Below are positions 45,561 through 54,562 of a DNA stretch of 64,000 nucleotides, one piece after another. The stretch is from assembly GCA_019455065.1 (NCBI GenBank), contig JACFNC010000006.1:124001-188000 (forward strand). Reading direction: 5' to 3'. The stretch is from Rhodospirillales bacterium (GTDB taxonomy: Bacteria; Pseudomonadota; Alphaproteobacteria; Rhodospirillales; Magnetospirillaceae). The stretch's first letter is position 1. Every line of letters begins with the position of its first letter. The notes beneath the pieces are model-generated. The model saw nothing but the letters and a program-made list of their open reading frames with translations, did not search any database and had not been told where the DNA came from. Made by a program: the position numbers and the translations under genes.

Positions 45561-46943
45561 ATGGCGGTATGCGGATCGAACGGGGGGACGGTGCCGAGAG
45601 AAGGGTTGCGACGCCGGTGGGGCGTCAAGCGAGCCCGGAGGCTGCCGAGGGTGGTCGCGGGCGTTCTCGTGTCATGGGGATGCGTGGTATCCGGCGCACA
45701 GGCGGAAAGCCTGAAGACCGCCGTGGTGGACGTGCTCGCCACCAACCCGCAAATTCAGGCCGCCGAAAAGGCCTTGGCGGCCAGCGAGGCCGCCATAACC
45801 GGCGCCCGCTCGGGTTACCTGCCGTCGGTGCGGGTGTTCGGCGACACCGGATGGGAAAACATCGACAGCCCGACCCGCCGCGCCATCGGCCTCGACGACT
45901 TCTCGGGCCGCCGGGAAACCGGCGGCGTCACCATCACCCAGAACCTGTTCAACGGGTACGCAACCGATTCATCGGTGGAGGCCGCGAAGCTATCCCATGC
46001 GGCAAGCGAATTCGCCCTCAGGAATGTGCGCCAGACGGTCCTGCTCGAGGCGATCACGGCACACGCCGAGGTGCTGCGCGCCGCCCACCTGGTTGAACTG
46101 GGGCGGGACAACGAACGCAACATCATGGACCAGATGCGCCTCGAGGACGAGCGCGTGCGGCGCGGCAAGGGCCTGACCGTCGACGTCCTGCAGGCCAAGC
46201 AGCGCCTTCAGGTGGCGAAGGAGCGGCGCGTGGCCTATGAAGGCTCTCTTGCCGCCGCCATCGCCCGCTATCAGCGCCTGTTCGGACAGGTGCCGGCCCT
46301 GCAGGCGATGGACGAGTTGGGATCGCCCGCCGCCGCCCTTCCGGCATCTCTCGACGCGGCCGTCGCGGCCGCCACCGATGCCAATCCCTCGGTCAAGAAT
46401 ACCCAGACCCAGATCGCCATCGCCGACCAGCGGCGGCGCACCGCGGAATCCGAGTATTACCCGGCGCTCGATCTGGTGGGACGCGCCAACTACGAATCCG
46501 ACAACAATCTGGTTCTGGGGCGGCGCCGGGACATGGCGATCCTGCTCCAGGCGCGGTGGGAGCTGTTCTCGGGCTATCGCACCGACGCCGCCGTCGCCCA
46601 GGCGGCGCTCAACCACGCCGCCAGCCAGAACAACCACGCCCAGACCACGCGGGTGGTCATGGAGCAGACGCGGGCCGCGTGGCACGCGCTGGAAACGGCG
46701 CGCCAGCGCCTCGACCTGCTGGAGAACGCCGTCGCCCTGGCCGAAGAGGTCTGGTCCGCTCGGCGCAAGCAGCGCGAGGCGGGGGCGGTGACCGTAATGG
46801 ACGTGCTGGACGCCGAGAGCGCGATCTACTCGGCGCGCATCAATCATGTCGTGGCGACCTACGACATGAAGCTCGCGGCATACCAGCTCCTGTTCGCGAT
46901 GGGAATGCTGGAACCCGAGGTGGTGGCGGTCGCGGCGAACTGA
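45561..46943 (+). CDS. TolC-family outer-membrane channel protein
   Basis: A 460-aa protein with a signal peptide ending near GAQA (about residue 48 from ATG 45561; a GTG at 45591 gives a shorter leader). It has two repeated OEP halves of long helices and beta strands (AVVDVLATNPQIQAAEKAL, then ATDANPSVKNTQTQIAIADQ) with ITQNLFNGYATDSS and WELFSGYRTDAA. It completes the type I exporter and is divergent from the ABC gene with a 103-bp gap. It may also serve the RND pump at 17 kb. Confidence 0.88.
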   Translation: MAVCGSNGGTVPREGLRRRWGVKRARRLPRVVAGVLVSWGCVVSGAQAESLKTAVVDVLATNPQIQAAEKALAASEAAITGARSGYLPSVRVFGDTGWENIDSPTRRAIGLDDFSGRRETGGVTITQNLFNGYATDSSVEAAKLSHAASEFALRNVRQTVLLEAITAHAEVLRAAHLVELGRDNERNIMDQMRLEDERVRRGKGLTVDVLQAKQRLQVAKERRVAYEGSLAAAIARYQRLFGQVPALQAMDELGSPAAALPASLDAAVAAATDANPSVKNTQTQIAIADQRRRTAESEYYPALDLVGRANYESDNNLVLGRRRDMAILLQARWELFSGYRTDAAVAQAALNHAASQNNHAQTTRVVMEQTRAAWHALETARQRLDLLENAVALAEEVWSARRKQREAGAVTVMDVLDAESAIYSARINHVVATYDMKLAAYQLLFAMGMLEPEVVAVAAN

Positions 46944-47031
46944 GTGGCGGCGCGCTAGGGGATTGCGGGCGCCCGGGCGCCTCCCCACGTCTGGCAGGCG
47001 ACAAATCTGCCGGACCGGAACGGCCGCCGCC

Positions 47032-47757
47032 ATGCCCTACGAACTGTACTACTGGCCAGAGATCCAGGGACGCGGCGAATTCGTCCGCCTCGCCCTCGAG
47101 GAAGCGGGCGCCGACTACGTCGACGTTGCCCGGCGGGAAGACGGCGGTCTCGCGGCGCTCTTGCGCCTGCTCGACGGCGAGGAGGTCGAGCGCCCACCCT
47201 TCGCGCCACCCTTCCTGCGCGCCGGCCGGCACCTCATCGGCCAGACCGCCAACATCCTGCTGTTCCTCGGCCATCGGCTGGGTCTCGCGCCGGCCGACGA
47301 GGACGGCCGGCTGTGGGCGCATCAGCTCCAGTTGACGATCGCCGACCTGGTGCAGGAGGCCCATGACAGCCACCATCCCGTCTCGGCGAACTACTATTAC
47401 GAGGAGCAGAAGGCGGAAGCAAAGCGCCGGGCGGCCGACTTCCTGAGCCAGCGGGTGCCGAAGTTCCTGGGCTATTTCGAGCGGGTGCTGGCCCGCAATG
47501 CCGCCGGCGACCGCCATCTCGTGGGCGCCGATCTGACCTATCCCGACCTGTCCCTGTTCCAGGTCGTCGCCGGCCTGCGTTACGCCTATCCGCGCGCCAT
47601 GCGACGGATCGAGGCGGGCGTTCCCCGGGTCGTCGCGCTCCACAACCGGGTGGCGGCGCGGCCGCGCATCGCGGCCTATCTACGATCGGACCGCCGCATC
47701 GCCTTCAACGATGAGGGAATTTTCCGGCACTATGCCGAGCTGGACGAGGACGCCTGA
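47032..47757 (+). CDS. Glutathione S-transferase family protein
   Basis: A 241-aa soluble enzyme with an N-terminal thioredoxin-like GST domain (YELYYWPEIQGRGEFVRLALEEAGADYVDV, the Tyr-type active site near residue 6-7, and QTANILLFLG in the glutathione-binding region) and an all-helical C-terminal domain (about 85-235). The segment ending in DLTYPDLSLFQVVAGL resembles sigma/mu-type GSTs. The ATG at 47032 is preferred; the frame is open upstream from 46963. Its 3' end overlaps the convergent hypothetical gene by 28 bp. Confidence 0.85.
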   Translation: MPYELYYWPEIQGRGEFVRLALEEAGADYVDVARREDGGLAALLRLLDGEEVERPPFAPPFLRAGRHLIGQTANILLFLGHRLGLAPADEDGRLWAHQLQLTIADLVQEAHDSHHPVSANYYYEEQKAEAKRRAADFLSQRVPKFLGYFERVLARNAAGDRHLVGADLTYPDLSLFQVVAGLRYAYPRAMRRIEAGVPRVVALHNRVAARPRIAAYLRSDRRIAFNDEGIFRHYAELDEDA

Positions 47758-48221
47758 CGGACGGCGTCCCCCTCGCCGCGCACCAGGGGCTGGTCCTCGC
47801 CGTACTTGACGGCGGCCGCGTCGAATGGCACGTGGGTGGCCCGCCGTCCCGTCACCGGAACGAGCTGTCCGTCACCCAGCATCCGCTCGATGATCTCCCA
47901 ATCCGCCGACAGGGTGCGGCTGGCGTGCGAGAACGCCGTCTCCAGCGAGCGCGCCCGCGGCTGGGTCAACTGCACGAGATGGCACTCGCCGTCGCCGGTC
48001 AGCAGCTGAATGCTGCCCTGGCGGTCCTGAATCTGATCCCCGGGCTGGGCCACATACTCCTCGAACACGAAATCCCACAGTCGATGATGCCCCGACTCGT
48101 CGGCCGTGGCTCGGCGGTCGTCGTCGACGAACACCGCACTGGGGCGGCGCCCGATGGCGCGGTACAGCGTGAGGGACTCGGTCAATCGAAAGGCACGGCG
48201 GATGGGGGGTGGGGAACGCAT
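47730..48221 (-). CDS. Hypothetical protein, convergent with GST
   Basis: A 163-aa soluble protein: a basic N-terminus (RRAFRLTESLTLYRAIGRRPSAVFVDDD), a central LWDFVFEEYVAQPGDQIQDRQGSIQLLTGDGECHLVQL, and a serine-rich end. No family recognised. The frame has normal codon use and no better alternative. The unusual 28-bp tail-to-tail overlap with the GST gene is real in this reading. Confidence 0.5.
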   Translation of the reverse strand: MRSPPPIRRAFRLTESLTLYRAIGRRPSAVFVDDDRRATADESGHHRLWDFVFEEYVAQPGDQIQDRQGSIQLLTGDGECHLVQLTQPRARSLETAFSHASRTLSADWEIIERMLGDGQLVPVTGRRATHVPFDAAAVKYGEDQPLVRGEGDAVRQASSSSSA

Positions 48222-48310
48222 GTGCCTCCTCGTGAATGGACGAGCCTACCCCATCATATGGGGCGCCGGGCCTTCGATTGCCACCCGCGCCGGCGCTCGG
48301 AGCGCCCGGG

Positions 48311-49114
48311 CTAGTCGAACTCGGGCCTGATCCGTCGCAGCATCGCCCGCTCGAAGGCGGCGGGAGCGAAAGCGTTCAGCCAATACGACAGATGGGCCAG
48401 CCGCCCGATCACGACGCGGCGGCGGCGGCGCCGCAGCGCGTCGACGACGGCATCGGCGACCCGTTCCGGCGACAGGGGCCGGCCTGCGGTCTGCGCCGCC
48501 ATGCCGGGACGGGCGATGCCGCCATCGGACGGTCCGGCGCCGCGTATCACCGCCTGGGTTGCGATGAAGGACGGGCACACCAGCGTCACCGCCACCCCAT
48601 CGTCCTTCAACTCCGCGCGCAGGGTGTCGAAGAAGCCGTGCAGGGCGTGCTTGCTGGCGCTGTAGCCGCTACGCCCGTAGAGGGGCGAGAACCCGGCGAC
48701 GGAGGAGATCGCGGCGATGGCGCCGCGGCGCGCCACGAGCTGCGGCAGGAAGGCCTCGGTGGCGTGCACGGCGCCCAGGAAATTGACCTCAAGGACGCGG
48801 CGGACGACCTCGGCGCCGGCCTCGGCGAAGGTGCTGAAATGGGTGATGCCGGCGTTGTTGACCAGCACGTCCGCCGCGCCGAGGCGGTCCCTCACCTCGG
48901 CCGCCGCCCGCCGGCATGCCTCGACGTCGGTAATGTCGGCGGCGATCGCCACGACGGGTATGCCGTCGCGAGCCAGAAGGGCGAGACCCGCGGCATCGCG
49001 GTCGAGCGCGGCCACGCCCATGCCGTCGCGCGCGAAGCGCCGGCACAGGGCGCGCCCCAGCCCCCCGGCGGCGCCGGTGACCACCGCCACCTTCCGCGCC
49101 GGTTCAACCGGCAT
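48311..49114 (-). CDS. Short-chain dehydrogenase/reductase (classical SDR)
   Basis: A 267-aa NAD(P)-dependent oxidoreductase. It has the glycine motif TGAAGGLG (about 14-21), NNAG (about 86-89), and the catalytic Ser (ISSVAG) with YSASK (Tyr-x3-Lys, about 152-156). The Asp/Arg-type region ALDRDAAG after beta2 suggests NAD(H) preference. Its start overlaps the MFS stop by 11 bp. It is the last gene of the six-gene operon. Confidence 0.9.
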   Translation of the reverse strand: MPVEPARKVAVVTGAAGGLGRALCRRFARDGMGVAALDRDAAGLALLARDGIPVVAIAADITDVEACRRAAAEVRDRLGAADVLVNNAGITHFSTFAEAGAEVVRRVLEVNFLGAVHATEAFLPQLVARRGAIAAISSVAGFSPLYGRSGYSASKHALHGFFDTLRAELKDDGVAVTLVCPSFIATQAVIRGAGPSDGGIARPGMAAQTAGRPLSPERVADAVVDALRRRRRRVVIGRLAHLSYWLNAFAPAAFERAMLRRIRPEFD

Positions 49115-50294
49115 GGCGGTAGCTCCTGAGCACGGCGAGACGCCCGGCCGCGACCAACGCGCCGGCGGCGACGGCGAGCCCGCACAGGGTCAGCGCGCCG
49201 ACCAGTCCCAGGGCCTCGCTGAGCGCGCCGGCCGCGACGCCCGAGGCGGCGGGGACGATCTGGCTGGCGATGGTGTACATGCTCATCACCCGGCCGCGGA
49301 CGTGCCCGGGAGTCTCGGCCTGCAGGCCGGCCACCACCAGGCTGGCGACCATGCCGCCGACCGCGCCCGCCAGCAGCAGCACGGCGGCCGCCGGCAGCGG
49401 GTCGGCCATGTTCGCGAGCAGGGCGACCCCGGCCCCCGCCGCCAGGACCCCGGACAGGATCGTCCGACCGTCATGCAGCCGGGTGCGCAAAGCCATGCAC
49501 GCGACCCCGCCGAGGATCAGCCCCATCGCAAGGGTGCCGAGAAACAGCCCGCGCTCCAGCCCGGCCAGCGCCAGCCGATCCCCCGCCATGCGCGGCAGCA
49601 GCACCTGCATGGGGCCGATCAGGGCGTAGATGAGGACGGCGGCGAGCAGAAGTTGCCCCAGGATCGGGGCGGCGGCCACCGCTGCGAATCCCTCCTCGAT
49701 CTCGGCCCGCACGCGCCGCCGCGCGCTGCGGACGGGATGCGAGGGAACGGGGAGAAGGGCGATCGAGGCCAGGGCGAAGCCGGCGATGACCGCCGCGAAC
49801 ACGCCGCCCCAGCCGAAGGCCCCGCGCGCCAGGGCGATCACGATGGGCGCCGCCCCGAACCCCAGCATGATCAGCAGGTTGAGGAGCACCATGCTGGCAT
49901 GCAGCCGCCGCGAGGGGACGATCTGTCCGAGCGCCGCGAGCCGGGCCGGAGCGACGAAGGCCCAGCCGCAGCCGGCCAGGAAGGCGCCGCACAAGAGCGC
50001 CCCGGCGCGCGCTCCGGCATCGGCGAGCATGGCATCGCCCGCCCACAGCACGCCGCCGGCCAGGACGAAGCAGGCTTGCGCCCACACGATGACGGTGCGG
50101 GGCGCGAGGCGGTCGCACAGCACCCCGGCGAACCAGCCGAGGACCAGCGGCGGGCCGAAGCACAGGCCGAAGCCGATGCCGGCCAGCAGGTCGGAGCCGA
50201 GGACGTCCTGCGCGTAGATGATCGTCGCGTAGTTCATCGTGTGGCCGGCCACGAAGGCGAGCAGGCACGACGCGTAGAAGAATCCGAGGGGCAT
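49104..50294 (-). CDS. MFS transporter
   Basis: A 396-aa, 12-TM major facilitator (MFS_1/MFS_3-like) with a large central loop (about 190-215, rich in Arg). The typical loop 2-3 G-x3-D-R pattern is seen as AGVLCDRLAPRT. Several GG-rich helices (GMVASLVVAG) suggest an exporter. It is followed immediately by the SDR gene and starts 3 bp after the BASS stop. Substrate unknown. Confidence 0.85.
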   Translation of the reverse strand: MPLGFFYASCLLAFVAGHTMNYATIIYAQDVLGSDLLAGIGFGLCFGPPLVLGWFAGVLCDRLAPRTVIVWAQACFVLAGGVLWAGDAMLADAGARAGALLCGAFLAGCGWAFVAPARLAALGQIVPSRRLHASMVLLNLLIMLGFGAAPIVIALARGAFGWGGVFAAVIAGFALASIALLPVPSHPVRSARRRVRAEIEEGFAAVAAAPILGQLLLAAVLIYALIGPMQVLLPRMAGDRLALAGLERGLFLGTLAMGLILGGVACMALRTRLHDGRTILSGVLAAGAGVALLANMADPLPAAAVLLLAGAVGGMVASLVVAGLQAETPGHVRGRVMSMYTIASQIVPAASGVAAGALSEALGLVGALTLCGLAVAAGALVAAGRLAVLRSYRHAG

Positions 50295-50297
50295 GCG

Positions 50298-51221
50298 TCA
50301 GTCGGCCGCCGCCTGCGCCGCGCGCGCCGCCGCCATGCCGCGCAGCCGGAAGGCGGTGGCGACCAGCAGGCCTGAGACGATGTGCCACGTTCCCCAGAAC
50401 GCCGAGATCAGCAGCATCCCGCCCTCGGCGTTGAACTGCGAGAAGATGATGGCGATGGCGAGCGAGGAATTCTGGATGCCGACCTCGATGGTCACGGCGC
50501 GTGTGTCGGCCGGATCGAGGCGGAAGCTTCGGGCGGTCAGATAGCCGATGGCCAGCGCCGCGCCGTTATGCGCCAGCACGCACGCGAACAGCAGCCCGAA
50601 ATGCGCCAGGAAGGCGTCCAGATTGCGCGCCACGGCGGCGATGATGAACACGAACAGCGCCAGCACCGACAGATGCTTCAGGCCCCGATGCAGCCAGCCG
50701 GCCAGCCTGGGCCACTGGTGCAGCACGAACTGGCCGAGCGCCAAAGGGATGGCCAGCACCACGAGCAGGGACACGAACAGGTCGAAAGCGCCGACGTCGA
50801 TCTCGCGCAGCATCTGCCGGGTGCCCGGGTTCAGGCCCGCCCAGAAGGCGAAATTGAGGGGCATCAGGACGACGGCGGCGGCGCTGGCGACGGCGGTCAT
50901 GCTGATCGACAGGGCGACGCTGCCGCGCGCCAGATAGGTGATGAAGTTGGAAATGGCGCCGCTCGGGCAGGCGGCGACCAGGATCATGCCGAGCTCGATG
51001 CCGACCGGCAGGTCGACCAGCATGGTCAACGCCCAGGTCGCCGCCGGCAACAGGGCGAACTGGGCGAGCAGCCCGACCGTCGGCGCCTTCGGCCGCTTGA
51101 CGACGCGCGCGAAGTCGGCGGGCCGGATGTCGAGCGCCAGTCCGAACACCATCGCCCCGAGCACGGCGTTCAGCACCAGTTGCTGGGCCTGGTCGTAGTG
51201 AATGCTTCCGGGTTCGATCAT
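50298..51221 (-). CDS. Bile acid:sodium symporter (BASS) family transporter
   Basis: A 307-aa membrane protein of about 10 TM helices. It has the BASS layout: AQFALLPAATWALTM, then ILVAACPSGAISNFITYLARGSVALS (crossover region with the PSG motif), and the second half HNGAALAIGYLTARSFRL...IEVGIQNSSLAIAI with the conserved EVGxQNS. BASS proteins import steroids, bile acids or other organic anions with Na+. The start overlaps the cytochrome gene stop by 4 bp. Confidence 0.88.
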   Translation of the reverse strand: MIEPGSIHYDQAQQLVLNAVLGAMVFGLALDIRPADFARVVKRPKAPTVGLLAQFALLPAATWALTMLVDLPVGIELGMILVAACPSGAISNFITYLARGSVALSISMTAVASAAAVVLMPLNFAFWAGLNPGTRQMLREIDVGAFDLFVSLLVVLAIPLALGQFVLHQWPRLAGWLHRGLKHLSVLALFVFIIAAVARNLDAFLAHFGLLFACVLAHNGAALAIGYLTARSFRLDPADTRAVTIEVGIQNSSLAIAIIFSQFNAEGGMLLISAFWGTWHIVSGLLVATAFRLRGMAAARAAQAAAD

Positions 51222-52990
51222 GGCCGTCTCGCCTCAGCTGGGCCGGGGGTGACGCGGATCACGGTGGGCTGGCCGTCCTCGATGTGCCAGGCAGGGAAGC
51301 TGCCGTTGGAGGTGAAGATCGAGCCGTCGTCGGCGACCACCACGTCGCGGGTGAAGGTGCGCCGGCGCGGCAGCGGATAGACCCGCCACTCCTCGCGCTT
51401 GATGTCGAAGCTGAGCATCGAGTCCGAGGCGGTGCCGTTGATCCACACGATGCCGCGGCGGCGGTCGACGTTGAGCGAATAGGGCGTCTCGCTGCCCGCC
51501 GGGCGCGTCGGCAGGTCGAAGAGCGTGAACCGCTCGGTCGCCGGGTCGAACTTCGCCAGCCGCCCCTCGGCGAACACGGTGATCCACAGATTGCCGTCGG
51601 CGTCGGCGCGCAGGCGGCGCGGGCTGACGAAGGGCGTCTTGAACATTCGCACCTCGCCGGTGTCGGGGTCGACGCGGCCGATCTCGTCGGCATGCAGGCG
51701 GGTGAACCACACGCGGCCGTCGGGGGCGATGTCGATGCCGTAGGGCAGCGGCAGGCCGTCCGACTTCTCGTCGATCGGCATGCGGTACATCGGGACGCCC
51801 CAGTTGAACAGCTTGAGGATGACCGGCATGGCCAGAATGGTGGCCCGTTCCTTCAGCGTGCGCGCCGGCAGATCGTAGAAGGTGAACCTGCCGGCCTTGC
51901 GGTCGAACATCGCGATCTGGTTGGACACCGCCATGGTGAACCAGACGCGGTCCTTCCGGTCGACGCGGATGGTGTGCGGATAGTAGCCGTCGGGAAGGTC
52001 GTACAGGGTGAAGCGGCCGGTCTCGGGTGCGAACTCGACGAGGCGGCTGCTGTCCGAGCCGGTCAGGAACAGGTGGCCGTCGACCGGCGACTCGTCGAGG
52101 CTGTGCAGCCCGACATAGGTGCCGACCCCGGGGAAGTTCTTCAGCCGGCCGCCGATGTTGCCGCCCAGCTTGTCGCCCGGCGCGCGCGGGATATTGTGGG
52201 TCACCGTGCGGCCGGTGGCGGGGTCCAGCTCGATCAGGTTGTCCTGCAGGTTGTCGCCGGCATAGAGCTTGCCGGTGCTGGCGAGGAAGACGTCGTGAAG
52301 CTGCGAGGCGCCGTCGCCCAGCGCCCATTCGGTGATCCGCGCGCCGGCCAGATGCGGCTCCCACGCCTTGACCTCGGGAATCGCCTGCGGGCTCTCGCGC
52401 AGCCGTCTGTGCTCGGCGCGCAGGAGCTCGGGCAGGCGCTTCTGCGCCGCGGTCTGAAGGCGCGAGCCGTAGCGCACCATGCGGTCGATGATCTTCTCCC
52501 ACTCCTCCTCGCTGCGCTCGGCGATGGCGGCGGGCGAGCCCTGCTGATGGCAGAACCCGCATTGCAGCCGGAAATGGCGCGACAGCGCCGGATCGCCGAG
52601 ATCGATGGCCGCCGCCCAGGCGTTGGCCGGGCGCGCCTCGGCGATCGCCCGGGCGTCGGTTTCGCGCTCGACGGTCAGCGACAGGTTCGCCGCCTCGGCA
52701 TCAACGCTAGCAACGGCGTCGCGATGGTCGGGCTTGCGCACGCGCACGCTCACCGGAGCGTCGTCCACATCGGAAAGGCGGGCGCGGCCGTCGGGCCCGG
52801 TGAAGGCGGTCCGTTCGGCAAGGGCGACGCCGTCGACGCGGCGTTCGGCGCGGACCGTGACCATCGCCAGCGGCAATGGTGCCCCGGTCGCGTCGCGCAC
52901 CTCGACGGCGAGGTCGCGCGCGGCGGCGGCGGGCACCAGGCCGACGGCAAGGCAGCCGGCGAGGAGGAGAGACTTGAGGCGCGCTGTCAT
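51218..52990 (-). CDS. Exported cytochrome c / beta-propeller (Vgb-like) protein
   Basis: A 590-aa periplasmic protein. The signal peptide (1-24) is followed by a carboxypeptidase-regulatory-like (Ig-type) domain (about 26-108), a c-type heme site Cys144-x2-Cys147-His148 in a helical segment, and a C-terminal propeller (about 200-580) with repeated YDLP/W-F blades of the streptogramin-lyase/NHL type (GRVWFTRLHADEIGRVDPDTGEV, NLWITVFAEGRLAKFDP). A heme plus a substrate-binding propeller suggests an electron-transferring dehydrogenase or sensor, but the reaction is unknown. ATG 52990 is preferred over 53008 because it begins the signal; it overlaps the preceding stop. Confidence 0.8.
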   Translation of the reverse strand: MTARLKSLLLAGCLAVGLVPAAAARDLAVEVRDATGAPLPLAMVTVRAERRVDGVALAERTAFTGPDGRARLSDVDDAPVSVRVRKPDHRDAVASVDAEAANLSLTVERETDARAIAEARPANAWAAAIDLGDPALSRHFRLQCGFCHQQGSPAAIAERSEEEWEKIIDRMVRYGSRLQTAAQKRLPELLRAEHRRLRESPQAIPEVKAWEPHLAGARITEWALGDGASQLHDVFLASTGKLYAGDNLQDNLIELDPATGRTVTHNIPRAPGDKLGGNIGGRLKNFPGVGTYVGLHSLDESPVDGHLFLTGSDSSRLVEFAPETGRFTLYDLPDGYYPHTIRVDRKDRVWFTMAVSNQIAMFDRKAGRFTFYDLPARTLKERATILAMPVILKLFNWGVPMYRMPIDEKSDGLPLPYGIDIAPDGRVWFTRLHADEIGRVDPDTGEVRMFKTPFVSPRRLRADADGNLWITVFAEGRLAKFDPATERFTLFDLPTRPAGSETPYSLNVDRRRGIVWINGTASDSMLSFDIKREEWRVYPLPRRRTFTRDVVVADDGSIFTSNGSFPAWHIEDGQPTVIRVTPGPAEARRP

Positions 52991-53448
52991 CGCAGATCGA
53001 ACTCCCATCCGATGGTCTCCAGCACCCGGTAGCCGACGCTCGCCTCGGTTCGGCCGCGTTCTCGCCCGCCCGCATCCAGCAGCCGCGCCGTGAACGGCAC
53101 GGTCAGCACGCGTTTCGAGCCGCAGTCGCGGATGTAGTCGACGCTGAGGCGGTAGCGGCCGGCGGCGGCGCCGGGGATGACCGCGGTCTCGACAAACGGG
53201 GGCGCCTCGGCCGACACCTCGCCGCAGCCGGCCTCGGCCCCCATGCGAATGCCGTCGCGCGCTCGCCGGTTGCCGAAATACACGGTCTCACCGTCCGGCC
53301 CGGTTACGAACAGGTCGAGGTCCACCCGTTCGCTCCAGGCGATCTCGACGGTCAGCGAGCCGCCCGCCGCCTCGATCGTCGGCGGTGCGGCCGCCGCAGG
53401 CGCCACGGTCAGAAGAACGACGGCCAGCGGAACCGCCCGGCGCCTCAT
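52987..53448 (-). CDS. YfaP/DUF2135-like exported protein
   Basis: A 153-aa periplasmic protein with a signal peptide (about 1-20, ending in APAAAA) and one beta-sandwich domain with the YfaP-like core VEIAWSERVDLDLFVTGPDGETVYFGN, GRYRLSVDYIRDCG and a C-terminal strand VLETIGWEF. Two cysteines could form a disulfide. Function unknown; this domain often binds surface ligands or partner proteins. The ATG at 53448 overlaps the epimerase stop, and its own stop overlaps the next start (ATGA). Confidence 0.7.
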   Translation of the reverse strand: MRRRAVPLAVVLLTVAPAAAAPPTIEAAGGSLTVEIAWSERVDLDLFVTGPDGETVYFGNRRARDGIRMGAEAGCGEVSAEAPPFVETAVIPGAAAGRYRLSVDYIRDCGSKRVLTVPFTARLLDAGGRERGRTEASVGYRVLETIGWEFDLR

Positions 53449-54428
53449 GCCGCCATCCTTCCCGCCGCCGCGCGCGGCACGACGAACCGCTCGAATGCCT
53501 GGCGCGAGGTGAGGGCCGGCGTGTAACCGAATTCCGCCTTGAGCCGGGCGTTGTCGAGCACCGGCCGATAGCGCAGGAACTTGACGTGCTCGGGCCCCAG
53601 CCGGCCGCGCCCGAGCAGCCTGGCGGTCCCGAGGGCGGCCCCGATCAGCCCGGCCGGCAGCGGGACGTAGGGCTTGCCGAGCAGCGCCGCGATCTCGCGC
53701 ATGGGCAGGGCGCCGTCGCCGGCAAGGTTGTAGACGCCGGCCGCGCACTCGCGGACGCCCTTGACGATGCAGTTGATGACGTCGGCGTCCCAGATGAAGA
53801 CGAACGGGCTGGCCGATCCGGCCACGCCGAGCACGAACGATTTCTCGAACAGGGCCGTGATCTGGTTGGCGACGCGGCGGCCGAGCACGGTGCCCGGCCG
53901 GAACACGAGCTGGCGCAGGCGCGGGTGGCGTTCGCGGGCTTCGGCCAGCATCTCCTCGACCAGCCGCTTGTTCCTGGAATAGGGAAAGTCTTCGTTGCCG
54001 CGCAGCGGATGCGACTCGTTCAGCCACGCCGGATTGTCGGCGTGATAGCCGTAGGCCGCCCCGCTGCTGGTCACGATCAGCTGCTCGACCCCGGCCGCGA
54101 GGCAGGCGTCGAGGACGTTGCGGGTGCCGAGGACGTCGATCGAATAGTCGAAGTCGGGATCGCCGCCGGCGCCGACCACAGAAGCCAGATGCACCACCGC
54201 ATCCGGCCGCTCGCGGGCGACGATGCGGCCGAAGGCGGAATCGCGGATGTCGGCGACGTGATAGGTGACGCCGAGAAGGCGTTCCGTGGCCGGCCAGTCA
54301 CGCACGTCGACGGCGACGATACGCAGACCGGCCTCGTCGCGGGTGATGGCTTCGATCAACTCGCGGCCGATGTAGCCGCCCGCCCCGGTGACCAGGACGG
54401 TGCGCTCAGCCGCGCCGCCGCCGTCCAT
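53445..54428 (-). CDS. NAD-dependent epimerase/dehydratase (extended SDR)
   Basis: A 327-aa enzyme with the N-terminal TGAGGYIGREL nucleotide fold (about 14-24), VVHLASVVG, catalytic Ser (TSSGAAYGY) and Tyr-Lys in YSRNK (about 150-154). The N-terminal VAVDVRD supports NAD(H). The C-terminal substrate domain resembles 3-beta-hydroxysteroid dehydrogenase/NAD-epimerase types, which fits the BASS symporter and the other SDR in the same operon. First gene of the operon, divergent from the AraC gene. Confidence 0.88.
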   Translation of the reverse strand: MDGGGAAERTVLVTGAGGYIGRELIEAITRDEAGLRIVAVDVRDWPATERLLGVTYHVADIRDSAFGRIVARERPDAVVHLASVVGAGGDPDFDYSIDVLGTRNVLDACLAAGVEQLIVTSSGAAYGYHADNPAWLNESHPLRGNEDFPYSRNKRLVEEMLAEARERHPRLRQLVFRPGTVLGRRVANQITALFEKSFVLGVAGSASPFVFIWDADVINCIVKGVRECAAGVYNLAGDGALPMREIAALLGKPYVPLPAGLIGAALGTARLLGRGRLGPEHVKFLRYRPVLDNARLKAEFGYTPALTSRQAFERFVVPRAAAGRMAA

Positions 54429-54562
54429 TCGCGTCGCCTCCCTTATGGTTCATTTTTCTGACCGGGATGGCGTTTCGCGCCCGCGTTTCACAAGCCCCGG
54501 CATCTTCGATACTATTTCGTGGCCCGGCCTCTTCATTAGCCGCCGGCGACAAAGGATTGACC

